Shown here: positions 1 through 7,273 of the stretch, in pieces
How the letters are laid out: every line of letters begins with the position of its first letter
Numbering within the stretch: position 1 is the stretch's first letter
Assembly (NCBI RefSeq): GCF_024808815.1
Contig: NZ_JANUCS010000018.1
Coordinates: forward strand, 1-34,884
Direction: 5' to 3'
DNA length: 34,884 nt
Source: Methanosalsum natronophilum
GTDB taxonomy: Archaea > Halobacteriota > Methanosarcinia > Methanosarcinales > Methanosarcinaceae
The notes under the pieces: generated by a model
Database searches by the model: none
What the model was told of the DNA's origin: nothing
Seen by the model: the letters and a program-made list of their open reading frames with translations, nothing else
Made by a program: the position numbers and the translations under genes

Positions 1-26
1 ACCGAATGGGATATTGAATTATTTAA

Positions 27-1400
27 GTGTTAAAAGAGGATATTGGGAAGGGAACATATCCAATAAAGTTTAACACCAAAGTTTTTGACAGCCTCGAGAA
101 CGTGAATGAGCCATTAATGAAATACGTACATGAACATGATAAAGTTACATACATTGCACGTTTTAAACCATTCTTTAAAAAGCCGGAAAATAAAACACTT
201 GAACTGAAGTTCTTAGACAAAGATAATGAAATTGTTCATATGGAGATCAAGGGGCATAAAGAACAAACTGAACAGTTCGAGTTCATTTCAGATAATAACA
301 ATATCGAGTCACTGATACTATTAACATTCAACGATATAACTGATCGAAAAAATGCTGAAGATGCACTGAACAAGTCACATGAACGGCTTAAAGGTATTCT
401 TGACCATAGCCCACTCTTGATCTCAGAGATTTCTCTTGATGGTGAATACCTTATGATGAACCGATCATTATCCCAATTCCTTGGTATAGATCCTGATGAT
501 AAAAATGGGAATGGGAATGAGAATAAGAATGAGAATGAGAATAAGAATGATACTGGGCTAACATTTAAACATCTGTTACCCCAAGATGTAGCTGACAATT
601 TCATGCGACGTATCAATAACGTAGTCGAGGCAGAAGAACCAATCACGGTCCTTGATTCGTTCGAGTACGAGAATAAGTACCAGATATTCAGTACAACTCT
701 GTTCCCCCTTTACGACAGTTATGGTAATATAAGGGCAGTGGGTAGTGTAGGAGAGGATATCACTGAACGCAAACGTGTAGAGGAACTTGAGAGAAACCAA
801 TTATTGGTCCATGAGATACATCATCGAGTAAAAAACAACCTGCAGGTGATAATCAGTTTACTTAACCTCCAATCAAAGCTCTTCAAAGACAATGAAGATG
901 TGGTCAATGCATTCAGAGAAAGTCAGAACAGGATTCGATCAATGTCACTTGCACACGAAAAACTGTACAATACATCCAATGTTGCTAATATAGTAACACG
1001 AGACTATATTGAAGGATTAGTACAATACATCTCAGGCATTTACGGTACACATGAAGCTAAGATCGATATTAAACTGGATATAGATGACCTGAGCCTTAAC
1101 ATGGATACCACCATCCCATTAGGCCTTATTATTAACGAAATACTCACAAACGCATACAAGCACGCATTCAACGGTCTAGATGAAGGTGAGATCAATGTCT
1201 CATTCAAGAAAAAGGAACCTGGATATGAACTTATCATTACAGATAATGGAATTGGGATTAGTACATCCAAAGAAGATGTGGCAGCTGAACACAAAAGTTT
1301 TTCCTTAGGTGAAACCATTATTGACCTTTTAGTAAAACAACTTGAAGGTAATATTACCGTGAAAGATAATAACGGTACATTTTACCGTATTAATTTCTAA
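27..1400 (+). CDS. PAS-domain sensor histidine kinase (HisKA_2 type), 5' part missing or frameshifted
   Basis: Cytoplasmic sensor kinase fragment of 457 residues. Two PAS-like regions are visible: the C-terminal part of one ending in [16 protein letters not shown] (about residues 105-120), and a full one at about 124-250 ending in [11 protein letters not shown] HisKA_2 dimerisation/phosphoacceptor helix follows, with [10 protein letters not shown] at 262-271 and probable phosphorylated His near 265. The HATPase has an N box ([12 protein letters not shown]) and a G1 box (DNGIGI). No membrane segment is seen. The GTG at 27 directly follows an in-frame TAA and has no ribosome site. Frame 1 is open from base 1 and reads TEWDIELFK up to base 27; adding one G there would join it to VLKEDIGKG. 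The gene therefore probably begins outside the window and carries a one-base deletion or a sequencing error. Seven GGGAAT/GAGAAT/AAGAAT units encode an N-rich linker inside the PAS domain. The input signal is unknown. Confidence 0.85.
   Translation: MLKEDIGKGTYPIKFNTKVFDSLENVNEPLMKYVHEHDKVTYIARFKPFFKKPENKTLELKFLDKDNEIVHMEIKGHKEQTEQFEFISDNNNIESLILLTFNDITDRKNAEDALNKSHERLKGILDHSPLLISEISLDGEYLMMNRSLSQFLGIDPDDKNGNGNENKNENENKNDTGLTFKHLLPQDVADNFMRRINNVVEAEEPITVLDSFEYENKYQIFSTTLFPLYDSYGNIRAVGSVGEDITERKRVEELERNQLLVHEIHHRVKNNLQVIISLLNLQSKLFKDNEDVVNAFRESQNRIRSMSLAHEKLYNTSNVANIVTRDYIEGLVQYISGIYGTHEAKIDIKLDIDDLSLNMDTTIPLGLIINEILTNAYKHAFNGLDEGEINVSFKKKEPGYELIITDNGIGISTSKEDVAAEHKSFSLGETIIDLLVKQLEGNITVKDNNGTFYRINF
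507..548 (+). repeat. In-frame hexanucleotide repeat (GRGAAT-type, 7 units)
   Basis: Seven consecutive 6-base units (GGGAAT twice, then GAGAAT or AAGAAT) encode alternating G/E/K and N residues within the second PAS domain of the kinase. Changes in unit number would keep the frame, so the linker length could vary between strains without inactivating the protein. Confidence 0.9.
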
Positions 1401-1594
1401 TTCTACTTGTTTCAGTCACGAATAACAAATCTCTAAGTTATTTATATAATTTTTCAATATAAACAGCTCTTAACCTCGATTTAAATCAGAACAGTCCTAG
1501 TAATATATTCAAAAAGTTAACTAAAATAACTATTGTACCTTAATAGCTCAGAAAAATACATTTTTCTTCTTTTGACCTTAATCTTATCTTGATT
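1401..1594. other. Intergenic region between convergent genes
   Basis: AT-rich spacer between the convergent ends of the kinase and the acidic protein. It holds short T-rich runs on both strands that could end transcription; no RNA gene or convincing hairpin was seen. Confidence 0.4.
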
Positions 1595-1945
1595 TCAATC
1601 ATCATCTTGACCTACTAGTTCAGAACCAATATTTTCTTCTTGCTCGAATTCCGATTCATGTTCTTGGAATATAATAGGTTCAATATCGTATATCCTGCAA
1701 TGATGGATCTCAGCTTCCTCGAACTCACCACCAAAACTGTCACCCCACTCGATCTCCTTATTCTGGCGTTCAAGCCAGGTAAGAAAACTTGACCTAAAGA
1801 ACATGTAATATGTAGTAACAAGTTCATTACTATCCATACTAATCTCATCGATCCAGAAATGGAAACACATATCGTCAGTACAACCGTACAACTGTATATC
1901 ATCACGATCTAGTTGTACCTTAAACTCATCGAAACTGTTTATCAT
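1595..1945 (-). CDS. Small acidic protein, unknown function
   Basis: 116-residue protein that I do not recognise. It is rich in Asp and Glu, with a strongly acidic tail (about residues 88-116: many E/D, ending GQDDD) and aromatic residues in the middle (YYMFFRSSFLTWLERQ at about 46-61). Three cysteines (CTDDMC near 22-27 and one in HHC near 83) could bind a metal, but there is no clear motif. No signal peptide or membrane helix is visible. The ATG at 1945 lacks a clear ribosome site. The gene stands alone between the kinase and the GyrI-like gene. A real gene is supported by its length, normal codon use and low-complexity acidic tail that stays in frame. Confidence 0.6.
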   Translation of the reverse strand: MINSFDEFKVQLDRDDIQLYGCTDDMCFHFWIDEISMDSNELVTTYYMFFRSSFLTWLERQNKEIEWGDSFGGEFEEAEIHHCRIYDIEPIIFQEHESEFEQEENIGSELVGQDDD

Positions 1946-2028
1946 TCTATTCTAATCTATCAGTATGAAAATAATATGAATTAAACCTTGTTACTTGCTA
2001 AAACGGTACAATTCAACTTTTCAGAATT

Positions 2029-2544
2029 TCAGAATTTTAGTGGAAATACAATTTTTGTCAAGAGTTCGGATTCTGGAACTTCGGCAGGTGAATTGTAATA
2101 ATACTCGTATGCAGTACCAGTAACCTCGACACCCATTTGTTCAGCGAATTCTAACAGTTTATCATAAGCTTCTGCACTCTCAGCATAAGGTCCTTTATAC
2201 ATACACGATATCTCACGACCCGGGGGAATGATATTGAACTTGATACCATCCTCATTATCATTATTATCATCATCACCATCTTGATGACCTTCTGGCATGG
2301 AAAGTACCACAAACCCGATCTCAACATCAAGGTTCTCCATATTCATATTGTAATATGCCACAAAGGGTTCCTCCATGGGTTCCACATTCAATCGAGACAT
2401 ATATTCCATGATCTTAGAATACGATGTACCTATAATTTCAGGTAATTTCGATGCTGGTGTGGTTGTGCGTATAGTTAACGTATTACGTTCAGATACATTA
2501 CTGATAGCAAATACATCTTTATCCATCTGGTTACACTTCCCCAA
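2029..2544 (-). CDS. GyrI-like / AraC effector-binding domain protein
   Basis: About 171 residues. Its pattern fits the GyrI-like small-molecule binding fold: an N-terminal strand (RNTLTIRTTTPASKLPEIIG), a helix (SKIMEYMSRLN), the AYYNMN and EIGFVVLS strands of the first half, then a repeat with REISCMYKGPYAESAEAYDKL, where KGPY matches the conserved "G.Y" turn, and a C-terminal strand ending KIVFPLKF. A DNA-binding domain is absent, so it is a stand-alone effector-binding domain. An acidic insert (DGDDDNNDNED) lies near residues 89-99. The start is uncertain: TTG at 2544 has a GGGTGAG site about 11 bases upstream, while ATG at 2526 has GGGGAAG further upstream. Such proteins bind hydrophobic or cationic ligands; the ligand here is unknown. 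Confidence 0.75.
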   Translation of the reverse strand: MGKCNQMDKDVFAISNVSERNTLTIRTTTPASKLPEIIGTSYSKIMEYMSRLNVEPMEEPFVAYYNMNMENLDVEIGFVVLSMPEGHQDGDDDNNDNEDGIKFNIIPPGREISCMYKGPYAESAEAYDKLLEFAEQMGVEVTGTAYEYYYNSPAEVPESELLTKIVFPLKF

Positions 2545-2645
2545 TAATTGTTATACTCACCCTATTTTTTTATTCTTTGATTATAGTAAAAAATTAAAAT
2601 TAAAATTGAAATTAAATTAAAATTGAAATGTGATGAATCTTAATA

Positions 2646-3584
2646 TCATTCAACCACTGTTTCTTTCTCTTCCTTTCCCTTTTCCTTCCCATTTTCATTT
2701 TCTGTAGTACCGTGTATTGTCCACCCAGTCTTTCCTATATAGAGGAATGTCCACCATACGGTTAATACCGCGGGTATTACTGCAACACTTATTATGAACG
2801 TAACTGCACTCCATAACGTTGCGAGATACTCGAATTGCATTGTCACTATATCGACCATATTGAGCACCACCATTACTGTAATGATAATGACCCAGAGTAT
2901 AATGACAGCTGCCTTGTTTGCGAAAAAGAACTTTATGGATGCCAGAACTGAACTGAAGATACCACGATCGTCCACGACAAGTGCATAGTACATCACTGAA
3001 AGTAATAATGTGACTATCACCGAATAAATGAACCATACACCAAATCCTCCCAACAATGGTGTGATGTTTGGTATAACAGTATCAGGAGTATATGTTTGGA
3101 GTCCCATCAATCTCAGTATACCAGGTATTGTGAACACTGCACCCACCAATATAACAATATAATATATTATCTGGAGGAAAAAGTAGCGTACTGCAAACAG
3201 TTTCCCATAATTCACCATATCCTCATAACTCGCATGACCCGTAATGGCAGCTGAGCGTGACATCCCGATCGCGCCTGAGGTGAAGAACGATTGTACTAAC
3301 ATCGAAATGATCATAACAAGAACGAAGCTGGCAATTACTGGTATAAGGTAAGGTTCAATGTAAGGTAAGAATGTGTATAGAGTATGCATCCCCATAACAC
3401 CAAGGTCAAGTTGTGCTGTATAGAATGCGGGTATGGCTACAAAGAGTGCTAATATAATAGCATACGCGGTCCATATCAACCCGACCACAAGTAAACTCAA
3501 TATGAAAGGTACGGATATTTTCAAGTTCCGTGTCCATGCTCTAAATCCCTGTTCTAATACTGTATCTAAACTCGATGATGACAT
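2646..3584 (-). CDS. Polytopic membrane protein, about six helices
   Basis: 312-residue integral membrane protein. About six hydrophobic segments can be seen, roughly at residues 22-48, 85-112, 148-175, 195-220, 225-248 and 255-280. The N-terminus (DTVLEQGFRAWTRNLKISVPF) is an amphipathic start followed by a helix, as in archaeal membrane proteins of the DUF7847 or glycerophosphodiester phosphodiesterase membrane-domain type. The segment FTSGAIGMSRSAAITG between helices 2 and 3 resembles the conserved small-residue loop of that group. The C-terminal tail is Lys/Glu-rich (ENENGKEKGKEEKETVVE). GGGGTGA lies about 10 bases before the ATG at 3584, which supports the start. Function unknown; transport or membrane organisation is possible. 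Confidence 0.75.
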   Translation of the reverse strand: MSSSSLDTVLEQGFRAWTRNLKISVPFILSLLVVGLIWTAYAIILALFVAIPAFYTAQLDLGVMGMHTLYTFLPYIEPYLIPVIASFVLVMIISMLVQSFFTSGAIGMSRSAAITGHASYEDMVNYGKLFAVRYFFLQIIYYIVILVGAVFTIPGILRLMGLQTYTPDTVIPNITPLLGGFGVWFIYSVIVTLLLSVMYYALVVDDRGIFSSVLASIKFFFANKAAVIILWVIIITVMVVLNMVDIVTMQFEYLATLWSAVTFIISVAVIPAVLTVWWTFLYIGKTGWTIHGTTENENGKEKGKEEKETVVE

Positions 3585-3707
3585 TGTATATAATTCACCC
3601 CACTGATATGATAGACGAATCTTAGTGATTAAGCTAATAATATTATTTAAACTATATATAGATATAGAATAGGTTTTGATTTTGGTTTTGGTTATGTACC
3701 CTTAATT

Positions 3708-3902
3708 TCATTTTTTAATTTTGATAGTATAATGTGTACCCTGTGTACAATCAATATCGATCTTTGCACCCAGCTGTAATACCAGCATATCAATGAGCCT
3801 TAGGCCGAGTGAACGTGAATTACATGAATTCGTACTCCGAGGTATACCAGCACCATTATCACCCATTTCAAATACATATTGATCTTCAACAAGTTCCTTC
3901 AA
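3708..3902 (-). pseudogene. C-terminal fragment of a sensor histidine kinase
   Basis: 64 codons matching only the end of a HATPase domain of the HisKA_2/HWE class: a G1-like box (GDNGAGIP), a SLGLRLIDMLVLQLG segment equal to the SLGLQLVNTLVDQLDG segment of the intact kinase at 30430, and a final strand HYTIKIKK. The phosphoacceptor helix, N box and sensor region are absent. Homology stops exactly where an IS200/IS605-like relic end begins (about 3900), so the gene appears to have been cut by insertion and deletion. It is unlikely to make a working kinase. Confidence 0.75.
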
Positions 3903-3945
3903 CTACCCTCCCTTAAGGGAGGAGACAACTGCTTTTTTAGTTAAG
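3898..3945 (-). mobile_element. Solo IS200/IS605-type right-end relic (E1)
   Basis: Holds a perfect 16-base palindrome (CCTCCCTTAAGGGAGG, 3907-3922) flanked by AACTA on the left and CTGCTTTTTTAGTT on the right. Read on the minus strand this is GCAG...CTCCTCCCTTAAGGGAGGGTAGTT, the arrangement typical of right ends of tnpB-carrying IS200/IS605 elements. No transposase remains next to it. It shares CTGCTTTTTTAGTT with the copy at 15247-15293. Family recognition is from memory. Confidence 0.55.
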
Positions 3946-4196
3946 AAACTCTTCTTCTCACTTTTAGTCAATAAAGTGACTAAGTCTTTATAACATCTTA
4001 ACATGAAATAATAACCTACTCAACCCACTAAATTAAATAATATCAATATTAAAAAACAAACATCTCATACAAGTCTAATTATAAATAAATATATTGTTCT
4101 TTGCTATCTAACAATTCTCAATCTATAAAAAAACAGTTGTATTAAATTTATATACAGTTTGTATGCCTCCTTTTTCTTTAGAAGGGGTAAGTTCGA
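3946..4196. other. AT-rich intergenic stretch
   Basis: Region between the relic end and the RHH-like gene. The last part, around 4140-4165, contains TTTATATAC, a plausible TATA box for the gene at 4197. Nothing else was recognised. Confidence 0.35.
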
Positions 4197-4427
4197 ATGA
4201 ATCATAAGATATGTGCAACTGTGGATAGAAAGACATTAGCAATCCTACATAAAGTAATGGAAGATGAAAAGTGTACACGAAGTCAAGCACTTGATCATAT
4301 CAGTGCATATTATCAGAAAAGGTGTACAGATAAACATGAATTAGATGAGGTCACAGAACATGTTATCCAGAAACTGGGTTGGAACAAGTATCCACCAAAA
4401 CCAACCTATTCATCAAAAAAAAATTGA
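4197..4427 (+). CDS. Small ribbon-helix-helix-like protein
   Basis: 76 residues. The N-terminal half (KICATVDRKTLAILHKVMEDEKCTRSQALDHI, from residue 4) has the strand-helix-helix pattern of CopG/Arc-type DNA-binding proteins: a short alternating strand, then a helix, a turn with TRSQAL, and a second helix. The C-terminal half is charged and ends in a Lys-rich tail (KPTYSSKKN). A TATA-like TTTATATAC lies about 45 bases upstream, and AGGGGTAAG precedes the ATG. It sits next to, but convergent with, the toxin-antitoxin pair, so it may be an orphan antitoxin-like regulator. The family assignment is an inference from the pattern. Confidence 0.6.
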   Translation: MNHKICATVDRKTLAILHKVMEDEKCTRSQALDHISAYYQKRCTDKHELDEVTEHVIQKLGWNKYPPKPTYSSKKN

Positions 4428-4448
4428 TCAGAAAATAAATCATTCATT

Positions 4449-4721
4449 TCAAGATTGGTATTTACGATAGATTGTTTTACGATTACCAACTTCTACAATA
4501 AATATCAACATTTTATTGTTTTCGATTGTTAGGATGACTCTATATCCTCCAACCCGGTGAGAATATATAGGCTGTTTACCTATACCTTTAAGTCTTTTTA
4601 TGTTACTATATGGATCGTTTTTCAGTTCAGTTAATGAATTGATTATGTCCTCAATTACAGTTTCAGGTAGTTTTTTCAACTGTTTCAGTGATTTGTTTGT
4701 ATAGATTACTTCGTAGCTCAC
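4449..4721 (-). CDS. RelE/ParE-family toxin
   Basis: 90 residues matching the RelE fold: YEVIYTNKSLKQLKKLPETV at the N-terminus, then the helix hairpin, DPYSNIKRLKG, the central strand YSHRVGGYRVILTIENNKMLIFIVEVGNR and the C-terminal KTIYRKY. The conserved Arg in RVGGYRV and the basic/Tyr C-terminus correspond to RNA-contacting residues of RelE-type ribosome-dependent mRNA interferases. The gene starts with GTG at 4721, overlapping the antitoxin stop by four bases (GTGA), so the two are translationally coupled in the usual antitoxin-first order. Confidence 0.9.
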   Translation of the reverse strand: MSYEVIYTNKSLKQLKKLPETVIEDIINSLTELKNDPYSNIKRLKGIGKQPIYSHRVGGYRVILTIENNKMLIFIVEVGNRKTIYRKYQS

Positions 4722-4948
4722 AGTAAACCAAGCTCTTTTTTGACCTCATCTTCACTATATGTCCTGCCCATTTTGATGTCTTCTAAAGCTTCTTCAATGC
4801 CTTGAATAGCTTCATCACTTAGTTCATCCTCATCAAGTGCCATGCTGGTTAATCTCTCTATCACTGAATTAAAGGATTCTTTTGGGTGTTTTTTTATAAG
4901 TTTAAGTTTTTCTTTTGTTTGTATATTCACACAGATAGTAGTTGACAT
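4718..4948 (-). CDS. Antitoxin of the RelE-type pair
   Basis: 76 residues from the ATG at 4948; this start is chosen because AAAGGAGGAT sits five bases before it, whereas the upstream alternative at 4975 has no ribosome site. The N-terminus (STTICVNIQTKEKLKLIKKHPKESFNSVIERL) has the strand-helix-helix form of a ribbon-helix-helix DNA-binding domain similar to DUF7557-type antitoxins. The acidic C-terminal half (DEDELSDEAIQGIEEALEDIKMGRTYSEDEVKKELGLL) is the expected toxin-wrapping region and keeps the motif "G+.YS.EEV..ELGL" common in archaeal antitoxins. It is followed directly by the toxin gene. Autoregulation is likely through the repeated TATCTATAG sites upstream. Confidence 0.88.
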   Translation of the reverse strand: MSTTICVNIQTKEKLKLIKKHPKESFNSVIERLTSMALDEDELSDEAIQGIEEALEDIKMGRTYSEDEVKKELGLL

Positions 4949-4988
4949 TTTAATCCTCCTTTGCACCAATTGCATAGATGTTATGACA

Positions 4989-5030
4989 TATATCTATAGT
5001 ACACTATAAGTATCTATAGATATAAAAGTC
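4989..5030 (-). promoter_or_regulatory. Promoter/operator of the toxin-antitoxin operon
   Basis: TATCTATAG occurs at 4991-4999 and again at 5011-5019, exactly 20 bases apart (two helical turns); the second is part of the perfect palindrome TATCTATAGATA (5011-5022). On the minus strand CTTTTATATC at about 5020-5029 is a good TATA box, so the palindrome overlaps the promoter. This layout fits RHH antitoxin autorepression. Binding is inferred. Confidence 0.6.
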
Positions 5031-5142
5031 CATCCATTGAACCGTGAAATTATCCTGGGCAAGTCGTATCTAATTGAAATCAAATAAAAAAATGATTGAG
5101 CTGAATTTTTTAGACTTAAAAATCCTAAAATTTAATCAAAGT

Positions 5143-5814
5143 TCATTTACCAAACCGTCGTTGTCGTTTCTGGTAATCCCTGATTATTCTGAGTACATCA
5201 ATGTCACGGATACTATTCCAGCTTACATCTGTAAAATAAAGTTCTGAATAAACTGATTGCCATATCAAGAAATCTGACAGGTTCTTGTCATGTGTACGTA
5301 TAATTATATCAGGTTCTTCTCTGATAAGCAATTCTGACTCTATAGCATCTTCATCGATATCATCTATACCAATAGATCCATCTTCAACTTTCTTGAGAAC
5401 TGATCTCATTGCATACAGTATCTCCTTCTTACCACCAAAACCTGGTGAGAATATCAGATGTAGATCGTCAGAATCGGATTCAAGGTATGTATCGCCATTG
5501 ATGGTATATATAGTAAGTTTTGGTTTGAAGTCGAGCTTTGATACCATGGATTCGAACTGGGATATAAGGATTTGAGAGACTTCTTCTTTCAGTTCAATGT
5601 CAGTATCAATAATATCAACATAAATGCTAATAACACTCATATCCATTTCACGTAAAAGGTCAATGAACTCTTTCAATGACTTGTATCCTTTTTTAGTTGA
5701 GAGGTCAGTTTCAGATAAGACTAGTGTTATATGATGAGGAAAATATTCCTTTTTCTGCATTATCCTATGTTTTATGTAAAGTCTATATAGATGTGATATC
5801 ATGGTTTTATTCAA
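5143..5814 (-). CDS. cis-Prenyltransferase homologue lacking the catalytic motif (NgBR/Nus1-like subunit candidate)
   Basis: 223 residues with the C-terminal half of an undecaprenyl/polyprenyl diphosphate synthase: EPDIIIRTHDKNLSDFLIWQSVYSELYFTD (about 167-196), where active enzymes have "EPDLIIRTSGE.RLSNFLLWQ.AYSEL.F", followed by W and RDYQKRQRRFGK. The N-terminus is degenerate: the substrate-binding DGNGRWA motif after the first strand is replaced (HHITLVLSETDLSTKKGYKSL), so the essential Asp is missing. The tail RRFGK contains the RxG motif that is important in the non-catalytic NgBR/Nus1 subunits of heteromeric cis-prenyltransferases; a two-subunit enzyme of this type has been described in Methanosarcina mazei. 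It probably pairs with a catalytic subunit encoded elsewhere to make the glycosyl carrier lipid. The start is TTG 5814 or ATG 5802; neither has a clear ribosome site. Confidence 0.8.
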   Translation of the reverse strand: MNKTMISHLYRLYIKHRIMQKKEYFPHHITLVLSETDLSTKKGYKSLKEFIDLLREMDMSVISIYVDIIDTDIELKEEVSQILISQFESMVSKLDFKPKLTIYTINGDTYLESDSDDLHLIFSPGFGGKKEILYAMRSVLKKVEDGSIGIDDIDEDAIESELLIREEPDIIIRTHDKNLSDFLIWQSVYSELYFTDVSWNSIRDIDVLRIIRDYQKRQRRFGK

Positions 5815-5930
5815 CTTATAGATTTTAGAATTTTATCCAAAAAAACTACCCAACTCTAAACATCCCATCACATATTTAACATTTTTTGAATTTGTGAAAA
5901 AGGTCTATACTCAATTAGGTTACTTGTTAA

Positions 5931-6716
5931 TCAAATCTCAGTTATTTTTTTAGAATATTGCATATAATGTTGAAACAGTTCATGTCCCCATTTCAATGAT
6001 GTGGAACTAGTGCACAGCATTCTTTTAGAAGAAATTTCTCCGTTTTTCTTAAACAAACTCAGGATAAGAGAATGATCATTGAAAGAAACATATTGAAAGT
6101 TCAACTCTTTTGAACATACAAAAACATTTACCTTCTCATACCCAATAACTTGTCTGAAATCTTCGTATCTCTTCCTCTTCAATACATCAAAAAGATATTC
6201 TGATATTAGAAAACTGACATTCACACCATTATTTACTAGATCGTCAACAAGTTTTGGGAAGTTTGGATGCATGAACGTTGTCATTACATAATGTTCAGAT
6301 GAATTCATTGAATCTTCATGGAAGTCAGGATTGAGCTCATACATTTCAGTTATGTGTGGTATTATACACTTACATTCTCCAAGATAACCAACTTTTTTGA
6401 ATAATGATCTTGGTATGAAATCTAGATCACATTCACCCCAAAAATTAATATCAATACCAAAAATATCAGTTTTTGCTAAAAGAGACTGTATATCTTCCAC
6501 TAATATCTCACCAATAGAAGATAGTTTGTACATATCATTGAGGTGTATTATTAGATGATAGTCTTCCAGAATTCTAAGTTGGGGTAACAAGGCTTGTCTT
6601 GTAGTACCTAACTCTTTTAAAAGATAATCTGTTTCTTTTGGCCCCTCTTTTAAAATTAAGAGTACTTTCTTTCGTTTTTCGGATAGGAACAGAACATCTA
6701 ATAAATCTTTTTTCAT
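5931..6716 (-). CDS. Msr/FilR1-type winged-helix regulator (DUF1724)
   Basis: 261 residues. An N-terminal ArsR-like winged helix (about 8-75: LSEKRKKVLLILKEGPKETDYL, then TTRQALLPQLRILEDYHLI and SIGEILV) is followed by the FilR1 middle domain (DUF1724) with INFWGECDLDFIPRSLFKKVG, a SLILSLFKKNGE strand and the typical end LKWGHELFQHYM. The family includes the Methanosarcina Msr regulators of methyltransferase genes. It is one of three in this window (others at 32710 and 33574), all on the minus strand, but this copy has no methyltransferase neighbour in view. A GTGGGGT site lies just before the ATG. The palindrome AAGTAT-TTT-ATACTT upstream coincides with the TATA box, suggesting autoregulation. 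Target and effector are unknown. Confidence 0.88.
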   Translation of the reverse strand: MKKDLLDVLFLSEKRKKVLLILKEGPKETDYLLKELGTTRQALLPQLRILEDYHLIIHLNDMYKLSSIGEILVEDIQSLLAKTDIFGIDINFWGECDLDFIPRSLFKKVGYLGECKCIIPHITEMYELNPDFHEDSMNSSEHYVMTTFMHPNFPKLVDDLVNNGVNVSFLISEYLFDVLKRKRYEDFRQVIGYEKVNVFVCSKELNFQYVSFNDHSLILSLFKKNGEISSKRMLCTSSTSLKWGHELFQHYMQYSKKITEI

Positions 6717-6742
6717 GACCCCACTTCTGAAAATTGTCCCTT

Positions 6743-6757
6743 AAGTATTTTATACTT
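6743..6757 (-). promoter_or_regulatory. Promoter palindrome of the Msr-like gene at 5931-6716
   Basis: AAGTAT-TTT-ATACTT is a perfect inverted repeat; on the minus strand it reads AAGTATAAAATACTT, whose centre is a good TATA box about 34 bases before the ATG. A regulator bound here would block TBP. The site is inferred from symmetry and position only. Confidence 0.45.
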
Positions 6758-6889
6758 GCTTTTAACACTTATCTCACTTCATTTAAAGGTATTACTGTAA
6801 TTCGAATTTTTTATACTAACCGAGATAAGAAGTTAGATAAGTAGAACAATGCTGTTTAAAATTATAAAGGTTTTGAAAGTTTATTACAT

Positions 6890-7055
6890 TCATTTAATTA
6901 ATGTGAAAATAGGTTAAATACGGTAAATACTATAGGTATATTTGTAAGGAACTAACCTATCCAAAAATGATGATAATGGGTTGGGGTAATGGGAGAAAGG
7001 ATTAGGAGTTAATAGAATATCGGTGGGTTTGAAGCCGATATTTCATTATTCCTAT
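6890..7055 (+). ncRNA. Candidate structured RNA, copy 1
   Basis: The G-rich strand of the conserved core can form helix A (ATAGGTTA 6909-6916 with TAACCTAT 6953-6960, perfect), enclosing an inner AAATAC/GTATATTT stem. It can instead form helix B (AACT-CCTA-TCC within 6950-6962 with GGA-TAGG-AGTT within 6999-7010), which shares bases with helix A. A third hairpin, AATATCGG 7016-7023 with CCGATATT 7035-7042, is followed by a T-rich stretch. AAATTATAA at about 6859-6867 could be the TATA box. Exclusive helices followed by a terminator-like hairpin resemble a riboswitch, but no known class was recognised and expression is not shown. Confidence 0.4.
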
Positions 7056-7080
7056 TCACTAATTTTAGTTAAAAACGTGT

Positions 7081-7193
7081 TCAGAAATGGTTCACTAAAC
7101 AATAGTTTAAGCCAAATAGTTGTACAGTATCATTATTCACGGGACTGTGTATGATGATCTGGCCACGTTTCATGATAGGTATTCTTTTTGCAT
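7081..7193 (-). pseudogene. Duplicated 3' end of herA
   Basis: Minus-strand reading gives KRIPIMKRGQIIIHSP followed by VNNDTVQLFGLNYCLVNHF and a stop, matching the last 35 or so residues of HerA (KRIPFLKRGQMIIHSP, then DNSDTVELIGLKHCLVNHF). No start or upstream coding sequence accompanies it, so it is an inert product of the 346-bp duplication. The frame has survived, and several changes are conservative. Confidence 0.85.
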
Positions 7194-7273
7194 GAAGTCA
7201 CATCAGAACATTCTAAAATCATTTTTTATCTATTATTTCAAACTGAACTGTAAAAAAAGTCAATAACCTGGAT
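7194..7273. other. Spacer between the two repeat copies
   Basis: 80-base AT-rich unique spacer that separates the two copies. No coding or structural signal was seen. Confidence 0.5.

Larger units (their letters stand above)
6848..7193. repeat. Direct repeat copy 1 (346 bp)
   Basis: Matches 7274-7619 at a near-constant offset of 426 bases. It comprises an AT-rich left part (about 7 differences in 61), a central non-coding core (about 2 differences in 114), a hairpin with a diverged loop, and 113 bases corresponding to the herA 3' end (about 15 differences). Counts were made by eye. Confidence 0.95.
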
